Shown one piece after another: positions 27,260 through 36,759 of a DNA stretch of 58,037 bases. The DNA is taken from NCBI GenBank assembly GCA_001941045.1, contig MSHD01000044.1, forward strand, positions 1 through 58,037, read 5' to 3'. How positions within the stretch are numbered: the stretch's first letter is position 1; every line of letters begins with the position of its first letter. The DNA is from Lachnospiraceae bacterium Zagget2. GTDB taxonomy: Bacteria; Bacillota; Clostridia; Lachnospirales; Lachnospiraceae. The notes below the pieces were generated by a model that had not been told where the DNA came from, did not search any database, and saw only the letters and a program-made list of their open reading frames with translations. A program made the position numbers and the translations under genes.

Positions 27260-27729
27260 AGCGTCCTGCTCCCTTCGAATTTTAAGCATCCTTCTATGGT
27301 TTTCTGGGTTCGAAAAGCGATCTGTGCGTTTGGCTTCTCATCCCGGAGTCGCTTGATTGCTTCTGCTTTATCGATTAACTCGTCATTATACAATTCGACG
27401 GTATTAAACACCTTATCATTTGCGACTCCACCCATCACAATGTCATACTCCGTTTTATCTCTTCCTCTTCTACAATTCACAATAAAATCAAGCCAGTCCT
27501 CAGAATAAGAATCAAAACGCAGCACACGGCACTTTTTCAGAGCCTCCTCGTTAAAATTATATTGATTTAAAATCGCAGCTTTTCCCTTCTTTCGGAACTT
27601 CTCACACCATTTCTCCGCCTGTCCAATGAGCGGCGTCGTATAGAATCCTCGCCCAAAATCCACCTCCACTCTGGAGTGCAAAATATCCGGCTTTGTAATT
27701 TCTACATAGGATGCGTGAAATAAAATCAT
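27256..27729 (-). CDS. DUF3990 protein, ADP-ribosyltransferase-like toxin candidate
   Basis: 157 residues. Conserved family blocks: an N-terminal FHASYVEI, SRVEVDFGRGFYTTPLIGQAEKW, RFDSYSEDWLDFIVNCRRG, YDIVMGGVANDKVFNTVELY and the C-terminal QIAFRTQKTIE. The His in the first strand, the Tyr of RGFYTT and the Glu of NTVELY are placed as in an H-Y-E ADP-ribosyltransferase site; this is inference from pattern. It overlaps both flanking DUF3791 genes by four bases, so all three are translated together. Predicted as a toxin held by DUF3791 partners. Confidence 0.8.
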   Translation of the reverse strand: MILFHASYVEITKPDILHSRVEVDFGRGFYTTPLIGQAEKWCEKFRKKGKAAILNQYNFNEEALKKCRVLRFDSYSEDWLDFIVNCRRGRDKTEYDIVMGGVANDKVFNTVELYNDELIDKAEAIKRLRDEKPNAQIAFRTQKTIEGCLKFEGSRTL

Positions 27730-27965
27730 AGCGTCACCCCCTGCTCTCTCATCATGTCAAGAATATCATTGATGATATAGTCCTTTCCCTGCGTGTGAAG
27801 CACATCATAGCATGGAACAATATAGTCATACAAGATATCACTTTTTTTCGTCAGCGCATCATAAACCTGTTCTGCACCGACTCCCAGCCTGTCTGCAACA
27901 TTCTCAATACAGAAGATGGCAAATTCCAGTTCGTTCTGGTTTTGAAGTTTTATATTATTAAGCAT
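27726..27965 (-). CDS. DUF3791 protein, first copy
   Basis: 79 residues, predicted all-helical (LNNIKLQNQNELEFAIFCIENVADRLGVGAEQVYDALTKKSDILYDYIVPCYDVLHTQ). The conserved F-A-I-F-x-I-E-x-V/A-A and Y-D-x-L pattern is that of DUF3791. It lies 25 bases behind McrC and overlaps the DUF3990 start by four bases. Usual gene order in Clostridia pairs one such gene with DUF3990; the family is thought to act as partner or antitoxin (inference). Confidence 0.82.
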   Translation of the reverse strand: MLNNIKLQNQNELEFAIFCIENVADRLGVGAEQVYDALTKKSDILYDYIVPCYDVLHTQGKDYIINDILDMMREQGVTL

Positions 27966-27990
27966 TTAATAAGCCTCCAATGTTTCCTCT

Positions 27991-29052
27991 TCATTTTAAA
28001 ATCCCAAAGAACTCGAAAACGATCTGATCTAGCTGTTCAGCAATAACCGAGAACTCCTGGTTTAAATCCAGCGTCTTTACAGCAATCCGGTTCCCACTCA
28101 TCTGATACGACTGATCCGGCTGAATGCCTTCGTCCGTGCGAGCGTACAGCAACATTCCCGAAACAGTGTGCGGTCTGTCCGCAAACTCCGCATCTTTGTT
28201 TTTGACATAAGTGAAAATCTGATACAGATTGCTTGAGTGCAGGGTATGGACACCATACTGCTCCTGCGTAGTGCGGGAGTAATACTTGGCATCTATAATC
28301 AACACCGTGTTCTGACAGGAAAGCATGATATCGCTCTGCATAACAGGCAGCATCGTTCCGATGCCGTCATCCAGCGCCCAGCTAATCCGGGATGCGGAAA
28401 CGTGTAATCGCGGAAACTCTTTGCTGTAATATTCAAGGATAAATTTCTCGTACAGCCGGCACATCCGCTGCTCATCCACAAAGGACGCAAGTCTGTGTTC
28501 TCCATGCTCTGTTGTCAGCAGCATTCCCTGCAGAATAAGCTGGCACAGGCTGATGAGCATCTGATAGGTCTGGTTGTTCCGATGAAACCGAACCTGATCC
28601 CATTGGATAGAGGATGGCTCAATCAAATCAATATCCGAGAAGTACAGCATTTCCTTTTTCAGAATATCCTTATATTCTGTGTCAACATCACAACTCCTGA
28701 GCAAAAGCATGGCCGTCGTCTTCAAAATCTGATTCAGAAAATTGTTCTCTGACAGCTCATCATATTCGCAGGTCAGTACCTGCTCGTGGGCAATCTTGTG
28801 TCTTATAGTTCCAGACATATCAATCCTGCCTCGCAATGTCGGAAAGTCGTCCGTTTTATTCTGATACTCCCGATATAGCCCTTGCTTTAACTGCTGCCCG
28901 ATTCCTTTGCTCAGGATGGACGCAAACAGATTTTGTGCATTATCAAATTCCTCGGTAGCCATGTCGTCGAAGTTTGACTGCCACAAAATCTGAAATGCAT
29001 AGGACAGCATATAATATATATTTTTTATCAGAATGTTCTGATTCTGCTTCAT
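27991..29052 (-). CDS. mcrC: McrC, nuclease subunit of the McrBC restriction system
   Basis: 353 residues. The N-terminal helical part opens with IKNIYYMLSYAFQILWQ, typical of clostridial McrC. A central LRGRIDMSGTI segment follows. The C-terminal PD-(D/E)xK core has QSDIMLSCQNTVLIIDAKYYS, giving the Asp and the D-x-K pair. McrC cuts DNA when driven by the McrB motor at modified cytosines. Overlaps the mcrB end by four bases. Intact, unlike mcrB. Confidence 0.93.
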   Translation of the reverse strand: MKQNQNILIKNIYYMLSYAFQILWQSNFDDMATEEFDNAQNLFASILSKGIGQQLKQGLYREYQNKTDDFPTLRGRIDMSGTIRHKIAHEQVLTCEYDELSENNFLNQILKTTAMLLLRSCDVDTEYKDILKKEMLYFSDIDLIEPSSIQWDQVRFHRNNQTYQMLISLCQLILQGMLLTTEHGEHRLASFVDEQRMCRLYEKFILEYYSKEFPRLHVSASRISWALDDGIGTMLPVMQSDIMLSCQNTVLIIDAKYYSRTTQEQYGVHTLHSSNLYQIFTYVKNKDAEFADRPHTVSGMLLYARTDEGIQPDQSYQMSGNRIAVKTLDLNQEFSVIAEQLDQIVFEFFGILK

Positions 29053-31436
29053 TGAAATACCTCGTGCAGGATATTACTCCAGCGCTGCAACTTTGCTGTG
29101 TCGTCAAACCAGTATTCATCCAGCATCGGAAGAATATCAAAGTCGAGGGCAGCCTGCATCTTTTCATCTGTACTTTCCTTCCAGTTGCTGAAATAGCTGT
29201 GACCAATGCAGAAGCCCCTCCCCAGAGACCGGTCGCTTGCAATCTCTTTATTCAGCTCTTTGATTTTCTCAATGAGCTGATTGAAGGTTTCATTATTCAA
29301 CTCATTCTGATACCGGACAAATCCCTCCGAATCAAAACCCGGCTCCATCTCAAAAAAACTGAATCTACGACGGAGAGCATAGTCGATCATGGCAAGGCTT
29401 CTGTCGGCTGTGTTCATCATGCCGATGATATAGAGGTTTGCAGGCACAGAAAATGAAATTCCGTTATAAGCCAGCGTTGTCTTTGTGCCGCGATAGTCTT
29501 TTTCAATCAACATCAGAAGTTCGCCGAAAATCCTGCTCATATTCCCGCGATTGATCTCATCTATGATAAAAAAGAAATCTTTTTCCGGCTGATTTGCAGC
29601 CTTCTGGCAAAAACGATAGAAAATGCCCATTTTCAGCTCAAAACCATTCTCTGACGGCTTATAGCCCATCATGAAATCTTCATAGGAATAATTCTGGTGA
29701 AACTGGACGAACTCAATGCGAGTATCATCCTTTTCGCCCATGATGGAGTAAGCCAGCCTCTTAGCTGCGAACGTCTTGCCGACGCCGGGCGCGCCCTGCA
29801 GGATGATATTCTTCTTATTTTTCAACACAGCTACAAGCGTATCATATCGCTGAGCGGACATAAAGACCTGACTCAGAAAGTCTGTTTTTTCATATTTTTC
29901 TGTATTTTGTTTAACAACCAACGGATTTTTATCACGAATCAAATCCATAAGGAAATTATATTCACCTCTTGTAAGCTTAAATAAGCTCCCCTGCTGCATA
30001 CTGAAATATTCCATATGCGCTAATTCCGGACAAGCCTTTAAGGTTGCATAGTCTATAGGGATACTGAGCCCCTCTGTCTTTTCAAAATATATCTTTTCTC
30101 CGTCCTGTTCTGCGCTGATTTTGGCAAGCGCCACAATTTGCTTCACCGGAGTGGACTCGTAACCGATGACCATATCCCCCGCTCTGGCGTCAAGAAAATT
30201 CTGAAATATGCGTCGCTTATTCCCATTTTCATTATAGAGCGTATATGACTGAACTGCACCAACTTCAATCCCTGAAAAACTCCAGATTTTCGGACTTGCA
30301 TTGAGCATCCAGTATCCGTGCTCCGAATCGTCTGCCATATGAACATACAACTCAACTCCAGACAAATCAAATCTGTCCAGTGCGGCTGCCAGTTCGTCGC
30401 GCAACTTCCAGATATACACACCTTCATCGTCCTTGCCCGCTTTTCGCCCAACGTACAGAATCGGCCACCACTTAATACTGTCATCCTCCGCAGGCATAAC
30501 TGGGCAACCTGTTTTGTCTGCCACACGACGAGCCAGCGCCGTAGACCCACTATTGTAGAAATTATGAGACTCTCCATACTTCGTAGCGAGCTGACTTCAG
30601 GTAGCCTGTCCCCCATAATCCTTCATACGTTTCATAATTTCCAGACTGCTGTCCGTGAACACTTCGGAATCATGCAAAAGCTCCATCCAGATATCCGTTG
30701 TGATTTCCGGAGAATAATCTTTCGGGACCCACTCCTGCAGTGTAGCGGATTCTTTCTGCGAATAGTTACGGCTGATATAAAATCCCACATCAGCGGTTAA
30801 AGTCTTATACTCAGGATCCGGATAACAACTATCCGTAAGCTGCGCCTGAAAAAGGTCGAGTAATTCTGCATCGGTACGTATGTAATCACAGATTTCATCA
30901 TAAAAACTATAGAAATTCCGGAGGTTCTCGGTATAAGCGCCTTTCTTGAAATGATAATCACTGCCAAGTTCATCCGCGACCGTTTTTACTTCGCTGTATT
31001 TGTAAATATAGTACTTATCAGGATAGCGAAGCCATAAATAGACACTGATTGCATTCTCATACTGATAGTGCTGGGCCGCACCATTCCCGTATTTTTCAAG
31101 AAGAATGGAGGAATGATTCTTAAACGTCATGATGCGTTCAATCACATCCACGCTTTCATCGAACAAGGCAATAAACATCGCCCGAACTTCTTCTGGCGCT
31201 GTCTTTGCGAATCCAATGATCATCCTTGCAGGGAAGTTGTTAACAGATGCCAGCAGATTATATGTCCTGGACAATGACTGTGAAAGCATATCCGCAAAAT
31301 CCGCGGCATTGACGTCCCAGTTATCCTGAAAGGCCTTAATTGCCTCCCATTTATACTGTTCTTTTTTCCACTGTATGGAGACAAAATCCTTCTTGTATTC
31401 TACTAATACATCTTTCAAACGAAACTCGTCAAACAT
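29049..31436 (-). pseudogene. mcrB: McrB-type AAA+ GTPase interrupted by one in-frame TGA
   Basis: 795 codons in one frame from an ATG at 31436, broken by a TGA at 30597-30599 (codon 280). The frame stays homologous on both sides: DYGGQAT, stop, SQLATKYGE...RRVADKTGCPVM. Related McrB proteins, as I remember them, have Cys at this position. The first 279 codons encode a helical DNA-recognition-type region. After the stop come an EVE-like domain (YWMLNASPKIWSF, about codons 375-470) and the motor, with Walker A GAPGVGKT (about 549), IIDEINRG (about 622) and NTADRS. A restart at GTG 30524 could yield an EVE-AAA protein, but no good ribosome site is visible. Eleven bases after hsdR. Confidence 0.85.
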
Positions 31437-31447
31437 CGTGTTCCTCC

Positions 31448-34400
31448 TTATGCTTCGCGCAGGCTCTTGTAGATCTCGTCCGTAAAGATTCCAAGAACCT
31501 GACGTTTCAACTCATTATTATCAAGCAACAGTGTGAAAAAATCTTGATTCTGCGACAATCCCTCTACCAGGGCTTCATCAATATCGTCAAAGTAGGAAAG
31601 TTCAAAGTCCTGAACCGTATTGCTTCTCGCACTGGTTCTGAGCCGTTCCGATTTCATCAGAATATCTTTAATTTGCAGCATTGCTTTCACCGCGATATCA
31701 TTGTCATAAGCCTTTCCGGTGCGGGAGTTGATTCCCGCGATAATCTGAGAGAGCCGTTCTTCTTTCGCCTCGGTAAGTTCAAAGCTCTCAGCCGTCGGCA
31801 ATTTTGTGATCGGCTGTGCTACCAGTTTGTTTTTTGTATGTTCCTCGGCCTTCTTCTGGACAAAATTCGTCGCTCGGATTTTTCCATCCAGATCATAGCC
31901 GCCGCCAGGATGCCTGATATTTATGTAAGAGAGCAGGTAAGTCATAAAATTATATTTTTTATGCAGATCCACATCCTCAAAACAGGACGCCTGCAGCAAA
32001 AACTCATAGAAACGAATGAAGCTGCGCATGAGAGACACAAACTCCATCTGTATTTTCACATCATAAGTTTCGATCATATTCTTTGCCCGTCTGAAGTAGA
32101 AGGTCATTTTCTGCTTATCCTTGGAAGAAATTGTTCCTTTGCGAAGCAGCTCACTTACCTTATCCACATCGTCCGGGTCGATCACGGTATAAGCATCGAT
32201 TTTTGCTTCGAGGTCATAAATGGCAGTCGGCGTGACCGAGTTTGACAGCAGGGTCGTCGTGTAAAATTTAGAGAATGCGCCTGTTATTTCTTTGTAATCA
32301 TTCACAAAATCCAACACAAAGGTTCTTTTCTCAAACGGCGGACAGATACGGTTCAACCGGGACAATGTCTGTACGGCAGAAACGTCTTTCAGCTTTTTTA
32401 GCACATATATCGCACAAAGCTTCGGCTGGTCAAATCCTGTCTGATATTTATTAGCCACAAACAAGATATTATAATCATCCTTATCAAACTCTTTCGGCAG
32501 TCTGTTTTCCGGAAAGCCGTTCATTCCGACCTCGGTATACTCTGTCTCATCACCGGACAGTTTCACTTTCCCTGAGAAGGCCACCAGTGCATGAACATCC
32601 GAATAGCCCTTCCTCGTAATATAGTTCTCAAAAGCCATACGGTATTTCACAGCTGCCTGTCTGGATGCCGTCACCACCATGGCCTTGGCATTCCCGCCGA
32701 GTTCATTCATTACACTGCTGCGGAAATGTTCCACGATCACCTCAAGGCGCTGCGAAATATTTGTATCGTGCAGATCGACAAATCTGGCAATCTGCCGCTT
32801 GGCGTCGGAAGTTTTGCAACGGGGATCTTCCTCGATTTCCTTGTTAATCTGATAAAAGGTCTTATAGGTCGTATAATTCTCCAGCACATCCAGAATAAAG
32901 CCCTCTTCAATGGCCTGCTTCATGGAGTAGAGATGGAATGCCTCCCGCTGTCCCCTGGTGTTCAGACGTCCAAAGAGCTGCAAAGTTGTCGGCTTCGGCG
33001 TAGCTGTGAAAGCGAACATCGAAACATTTGCCTGCTTTCCATTGCGGCGGATTTCGTCCGTGATCATATCCTCCGCGTCCATCTCCACCTGCTCCCCAAT
33101 CCCAAGTGCCTGTGTGACAGCCGCCATGTCTTTGCCGGATGTGGAAGAATGTGCTTCATCAATAATCACGGCAAAATGCTTCTCCTTTAGTCCCTTGGCG
33201 CTGTCCACGATAAACGGGAACTTCTGAATCGTAGTGGCGATAATCTTTGTATTTCCCTTCAGTGCGGCGGCAAGATCAGCAGAATTACATTTTTCATCCA
33301 TCACGCGAATCAGACCTGCTTTATGTTCCAGCCCCATAACGGCCTTCTGAAGCTGCCGGTCAACCACCACTCGATCCGTCACAATAATCACATTGTCAAA
33401 AATAATTTTATTGTCCGCATCGTGCAGAGAAGTCAGGCGGTGCGCCAGCCACGCAATGGAATTGGTTTTGCCAGAACCTGCACTGTGCTGAATCAGGTAG
33501 TTCTGCGCAGTCCTGTTTTCCTGCACATCCGCCAATAGCTTACGGATGACATCTAGCTGGTGATAGCGTGGAAAGATCATGTTTTCGGACCGTTTTATTT
33601 TTCCTGTCACCTCATCTGCTTTTTCCTTCGTCTCGATAAAGATAAATCTGGAGATCAGGTCCAGTATCGTGTCCTTAGCGAGAATATCTTCCCACATATA
33701 CGACACACTGTATTTATCCTTGTAAGTTGGATTGCCAGCCCCGGCGTCAATACCCTCCCCATTGCCCTTATTGAATGGGAGGAAGAAGGTGGCGTTCCCC
33801 GCCAATCTGGTCGTCATATAGACTTCTTCCAGATCCATCGCAAAATTTACAAGCACTCCGGCCTTAAAAAGGAACAGGCGGGTCTTCGGATTCCGCTCCG
33901 TGCGATACTGGTAAATCGCATCCTGATAGGACTGCCCCGCCATATTGCATTTCAGTTCAAAGCTCATGATCGCCAGTCCATTCAGGAAAATGACCAGATC
34001 AATACACTCATCATCGCTGGCCCACACCTCCTCCATGACAGAGAAAATGTTCTTCTCGTACTTCGCAAGCAAATCCTTGTTGAAGGTGGTGGCAGGTCTG
34101 GTGTACATCAGCTTCAGCGTCAGATTGGAAATCTCAATACCATGTTTTAACACATTTAAAAGGCTACCTCGCGCCTTTGTCACTTCTGCTCCTATAAAGC
34201 TGACGATCGTGTCCTTCAGATCCTCCTTGTAGATTTTCCGCAGAGTCGCCATCTCGTCCGGCTGGGTGTCGTTCAGAAAACGGAACAGGAGTTCCCGGTC
34301 GCAGGCAAAATAACGGTCATAAGAAGAGGCCTTGCGGATCTCATAACCATTGTCCTCTCTCAGCCGTTCCATGATAAAATGCTGATATTCCTTTTCGGAC

Positions 34401-34489
34401 AGAATCGAGCCATGCCCGGAAACTTCTCTCGAATAATTTGCCAGACGCTCTACCTGCTCCGGGCGCAGTTTTGCTTCCTCAATCATCAA
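31448..34489 (-). CDS. hsdR: Type I restriction enzyme R subunit HsdR
   Basis: 1013 residues, full length. Nuclease PD-(D/E)xK region at about 160-200 (DLVIFLNGLAIMSFELKC...YQDAIYQYRTER). SF2 motor: Walker A QHSAGSGKT (about 336), DEAHSS (about 443), motif III-like FAFTATPKPT, and motif VI VQTLSRLNRICPP. The C-terminal region binds HsdM/S. HsdR translocates DNA and cuts at random sites away from the recognition sequence. It overlaps the upstream 132-residue gene by 11 bases. Remains intact although hsdM is interrupted. Confidence 0.95.
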   Translation of the reverse strand: MMIEEAKLRPEQVERLANYSREVSGHGSILSEKEYQHFIMERLREDNGYEIRKASSYDRYFACDRELLFRFLNDTQPDEMATLRKIYKEDLKDTIVSFIGAEVTKARGSLLNVLKHGIEISNLTLKLMYTRPATTFNKDLLAKYEKNIFSVMEEVWASDDECIDLVIFLNGLAIMSFELKCNMAGQSYQDAIYQYRTERNPKTRLFLFKAGVLVNFAMDLEEVYMTTRLAGNATFFLPFNKGNGEGIDAGAGNPTYKDKYSVSYMWEDILAKDTILDLISRFIFIETKEKADEVTGKIKRSENMIFPRYHQLDVIRKLLADVQENRTAQNYLIQHSAGSGKTNSIAWLAHRLTSLHDADNKIIFDNVIIVTDRVVVDRQLQKAVMGLEHKAGLIRVMDEKCNSADLAAALKGNTKIIATTIQKFPFIVDSAKGLKEKHFAVIIDEAHSSTSGKDMAAVTQALGIGEQVEMDAEDMITDEIRRNGKQANVSMFAFTATPKPTTLQLFGRLNTRGQREAFHLYSMKQAIEEGFILDVLENYTTYKTFYQINKEIEEDPRCKTSDAKRQIARFVDLHDTNISQRLEVIVEHFRSSVMNELGGNAKAMVVTASRQAAVKYRMAFENYITRKGYSDVHALVAFSGKVKLSGDETEYTEVGMNGFPENRLPKEFDKDDYNILFVANKYQTGFDQPKLCAIYVLKKLKDVSAVQTLSRLNRICPPFEKRTFVLDFVNDYKEITGAFSKFYTTTLLSNSVTPTAIYDLEAKIDAYTVIDPDDVDKVSELLRKGTISSKDKQKMTFYFRRAKNMIETYDVKIQMEFVSLMRSFIRFYEFLLQASCFEDVDLHKKYNFMTYLLSYINIRHPGGGYDLDGKIRATNFVQKKAEEHTKNKLVAQPITKLPTAESFELTEAKEERLSQIIAGINSRTGKAYDNDIAVKAMLQIKDILMKSERLRTSARSNTVQDFELSYFDDIDEALVEGLSQNQDFFTLLLDNNELKRQVLGIFTDEIYKSLREA

Positions 34490-34877
34490 TCTGCCCTCTT
34501 TCTTGGTTTATTCGATTCATCTGGCGGGATGTCTTGCTTGAATAATTAATATCGAAATCGTATCCATCTTTGCTTGTAACTACAGGAATGATCTCACCCT
34601 CCGTAATTGCATATACTTCACACCATGAAGCCTCCTCATTAATTTGGGTTACAAGCGCAATAGTGCCAGCTTTCTTAATGTGGCGAAATGCTTCTTCCAA
34701 GTCCCTGTTACTGATGTGTTTTGTACATTGGTTTTCTCTGACATAGGCCCGTACAGCAAAAAGCAGATTTAAGCGGTCGTTTCCACAAGCTTCATAATTA
34801 ACATGTTTATATTCGGCAGAAGAAATGTGAAATTCAATTCCTGCTCCTAGAGAAGAAGTTATATATTCAACTTTCAT
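34479..34877 (-). CDS. Unknown 132-residue protein inside the type I RM operon
   Basis: Overlaps hsdS upstream by four bases and hsdR downstream by 11, so it is translationally coupled to both. Contains an alpha/beta N-terminal part (EYITSSLGAGIEFHISSAEY), a helix with HISNRDLEEAFRHIKKAG and a beta-rich C-terminal half ending in polar residues. No signal peptide or membrane segment. No family recognised; possible roles include an accessory or anti-restriction control factor, but nothing in the sequence shows this. Confidence 0.72.
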   Translation of the reverse strand: MKVEYITSSLGAGIEFHISSAEYKHVNYEACGNDRLNLLFAVRAYVRENQCTKHISNRDLEEAFRHIKKAGTIALVTQINEEASWCEVYAITEGEIIPVVTSKDGYDFDINYSSKTSRQMNRINQERGQIDD

Positions 34878-36139
34878 GACAAAGGAACCTCCTTCTTTCC
34901 GGTCACATATTCGTAGATGAGCGACTTCTTGTATTCAGCCAACGTATCGAGCAGAGCTTTTTTTCCAGAAATAATCGATTCAACACCTGAACACTTGTAA
35001 TCCAAATAGTCGCAAATCTCGTGTTGTTCTTCTATAGAGGGGAGCGGAATATAAATATCTTTAACTTTCTCCCAACTACGAAAATCGCTGGTATTGCCTC
35101 TTACACCGTTGGAAATTAGTTTATAGACCCCTTGATAGGCGAGACTTTGTAAATAATAAGTTATAAAGCGCTTATCTTCGGAGCTATCACACACATGAAC
35201 GACTCGTGTTATTTTCCCATCATAATCCGAAATTGCTATTGCTCCATGCCATGTGTCCATACCATGAATCGCTATATCACCCTTATTGATACCCTGCATG
35301 GCATTATCATCACTTACCATTAAGCCAACAGCATTATCATCGCGAACAAGCACCTTCCCTTTATTTGAACAAATAAGAGCTGTATCTCCAGGTTCAAAAT
35401 TGCGTGATAGTTTACTGCACACATAACCGATTTCAGAAATTGACCATGTGGCTTTTATTGGGCCAAGATAAAAGACTCCGCTGTCCTTCATCTCTGCATC
35501 AGGATTCAACCCCTTCGTGACTGTCTCAGTGATAACACTCCTCTTATACTGCTCAAGTGTCTCAATCTGTTTTTCTACATCAGCGGTGAGAGCATCAATT
35601 TCAGCGCACTTGCGGTCGAGGAAGGACACAATAACAACTTGCTCATCTTTCGAAGGAATCAAAACATAATATCTTTGGAATTCGGAAAAATTGAGAATTT
35701 TACGAACTCCTCCGCCCATGTTATGCAATGCCTTACAACCATCGTATCCTTTGAATAAATAGGTGGCATATTCTGGGAGCATATAAGCAGCATCTTTCAC
35801 CTTAAAAGCCATATACGCCGACGTAATTACGCCTTTTTCTTTTACTAAGCCTATCCTTTGACTTCCAAAGTCAAAGTTCAGATTAAGACCATTGAGCATA
35901 ATGGTTCCTGGTTCTACAATGGTGTAGTTAAGAATAGTGTTCGCGACATAAATATCATCGTCAGCATCAAAATTTTCTTTTCTGACAATATCCCCATATG
36001 TAAATTTCAACGCCGTTCTGACATCACCTCTTTGGTTCTTTTCGACTACTTCCTCAAACACGGCTCGAATTGGCTTCACATCCCATTCGCACGGAATATA
36101 ACCAACCCACTCAATTCCACTGTCTTTCATTTCGCGCAT
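34874..36139 (-). CDS. hsdS: Type I restriction-modification specificity subunit HsdS
   Basis: 421 residues with the usual two half-domains. The first starts MKDSGIEWVGYIPCEWDVKPI, has a target-recognition domain (about 25-165) and a helical spacer (LDRKCAEIDALTADVEKQIETLEQYKRSVITETVTKGL). The second begins MKDSGVFYLGPIKATWSIS, with a second target domain and a closing helix (LDYKCSGVESIISGKKALLDTLAEYKKSLI). The duplicated opening MKDSG and the paired helices are classic. It decides the recognition sequence of HsdM/HsdR. GGTGG precedes the start. Confidence 0.94.
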   Translation of the reverse strand: MREMKDSGIEWVGYIPCEWDVKPIRAVFEEVVEKNQRGDVRTALKFTYGDIVRKENFDADDDIYVANTILNYTIVEPGTIMLNGLNLNFDFGSQRIGLVKEKGVITSAYMAFKVKDAAYMLPEYATYLFKGYDGCKALHNMGGGVRKILNFSEFQRYYVLIPSKDEQVVIVSFLDRKCAEIDALTADVEKQIETLEQYKRSVITETVTKGLNPDAEMKDSGVFYLGPIKATWSISEIGYVCSKLSRNFEPGDTALICSNKGKVLVRDDNAVGLMVSDDNAMQGINKGDIAIHGMDTWHGAIAISDYDGKITRVVHVCDSSEDKRFITYYLQSLAYQGVYKLISNGVRGNTSDFRSWEKVKDIYIPLPSIEEQHEICDYLDYKCSGVESIISGKKALLDTLAEYKKSLIYEYVTGKKEVPLS

Positions 36140-36151
36140 GCCGACGCCACC

Positions 36152-36241
36152 TCACTCATTCGCCTTCGTCTCGAATAGTTTCCAAATACGTGTAAAGGAA
36201 TCTTTGACAACTGATTTACAATTCGCAGCTACGGTAATCAT
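36152..36241 (-). CDS. Possible 29-residue leader ORF before hsdS
   Basis: ATG at 36241 overlapping the PIN gene stop (TGATG), stop TGA at 36152-36154, followed 12 bases later by the hsdS ATG. Product MITVAANCKSVVKDSFTRIW plus nine residues: amphipathic with an aromatic segment. Could be translationally coupled to the PIN gene and reach into the hsdS ribosome site, or be a remnant of an earlier gene end. No family support. Confidence 0.25.
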   Translation of the reverse strand: MITVAANCKSVVKDSFTRIWKLFETKANE

Positions 36242-36756
36242 CACTTCATCCGCTTCTGAAGCTCCGCCATCGGCAGCCTGACCTTTCCACCGTTATGCTT
36301 CATCAGCTCCCCAATGCAATGATGAAACTCTGCCTCCTCAATATAGTTTTCCTCATAGAGCCGGTCAAGAATCCCGATGGTTCCCATCACTTCCACGCCC
36401 TCCGCGGCTGCCGCTTTCCTTAAGGGACCATCCCCGGTCAGCAGAGTAATTCCTCTCGTCTTCGCCACCGCGAGCGCAATACAATCATATAAAGACGGTT
36501 TTGCATATCTGGCAACATACTCCTCCGCCAGATAAAATTCCTCCTCCATCAGTTCTATCTTTTGTAACCCGTACCTTACCAGATCCTCGCTCAGTCCAGG
36601 CGGGTTCAGCAGTTCATCCTCCGCCGCCTCCTCATTCATCAGATAAGTGAATGGCAGCCTAAAGGGCAGCTCCAGACGGTCAATCGTCGCGAAATCCAGC
36701 CAGACGTTTGTATCGCTGCTGATATCCACAAGGGACGCCCTTCGGGTGTATTCCAT
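36241..36756 (-). CDS. PIN-domain ribonuclease, likely toxin of the XRE-ImmA pair
   Basis: 171 residues. PIN acidic residues are visible: DTNVWLDF near 15, a central Glu-rich helix (SEDLVRYGLQKIELMEEEFY) and YDCIALAVAKTRGITLLTGDGPLRKAA near 110-130, which gives the D-C and T-G-D positions of the active site. The family cleaves RNA with Mg2+. It lies three bases behind the XRE-ImmA gene, a pairing common in Firmicutes mobile regions. It is therefore a probable toxin, embedded between hsdM and hsdS. Confidence 0.85.
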   Translation of the reverse strand: MEYTRRASLVDISSDTNVWLDFATIDRLELPFRLPFTYLMNEEAAEDELLNPPGLSEDLVRYGLQKIELMEEEFYLAEEYVARYAKPSLYDCIALAVAKTRGITLLTGDGPLRKAAAAEGVEVMGTIGILDRLYEENYIEEAEFHHCIGELMKHNGGKVRLPMAELQKRMK

Positions 36757-36759
36757 CTA

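Noticed and set aside
30560-30600. Selenocysteine insertion at the mcrB UGA
   Set aside because: No convincing SECIS-like hairpin with a guanine-starting loop was seen in the bases after the codon, and McrB is not a redox enzyme. Kept only as one alternative in the findings.
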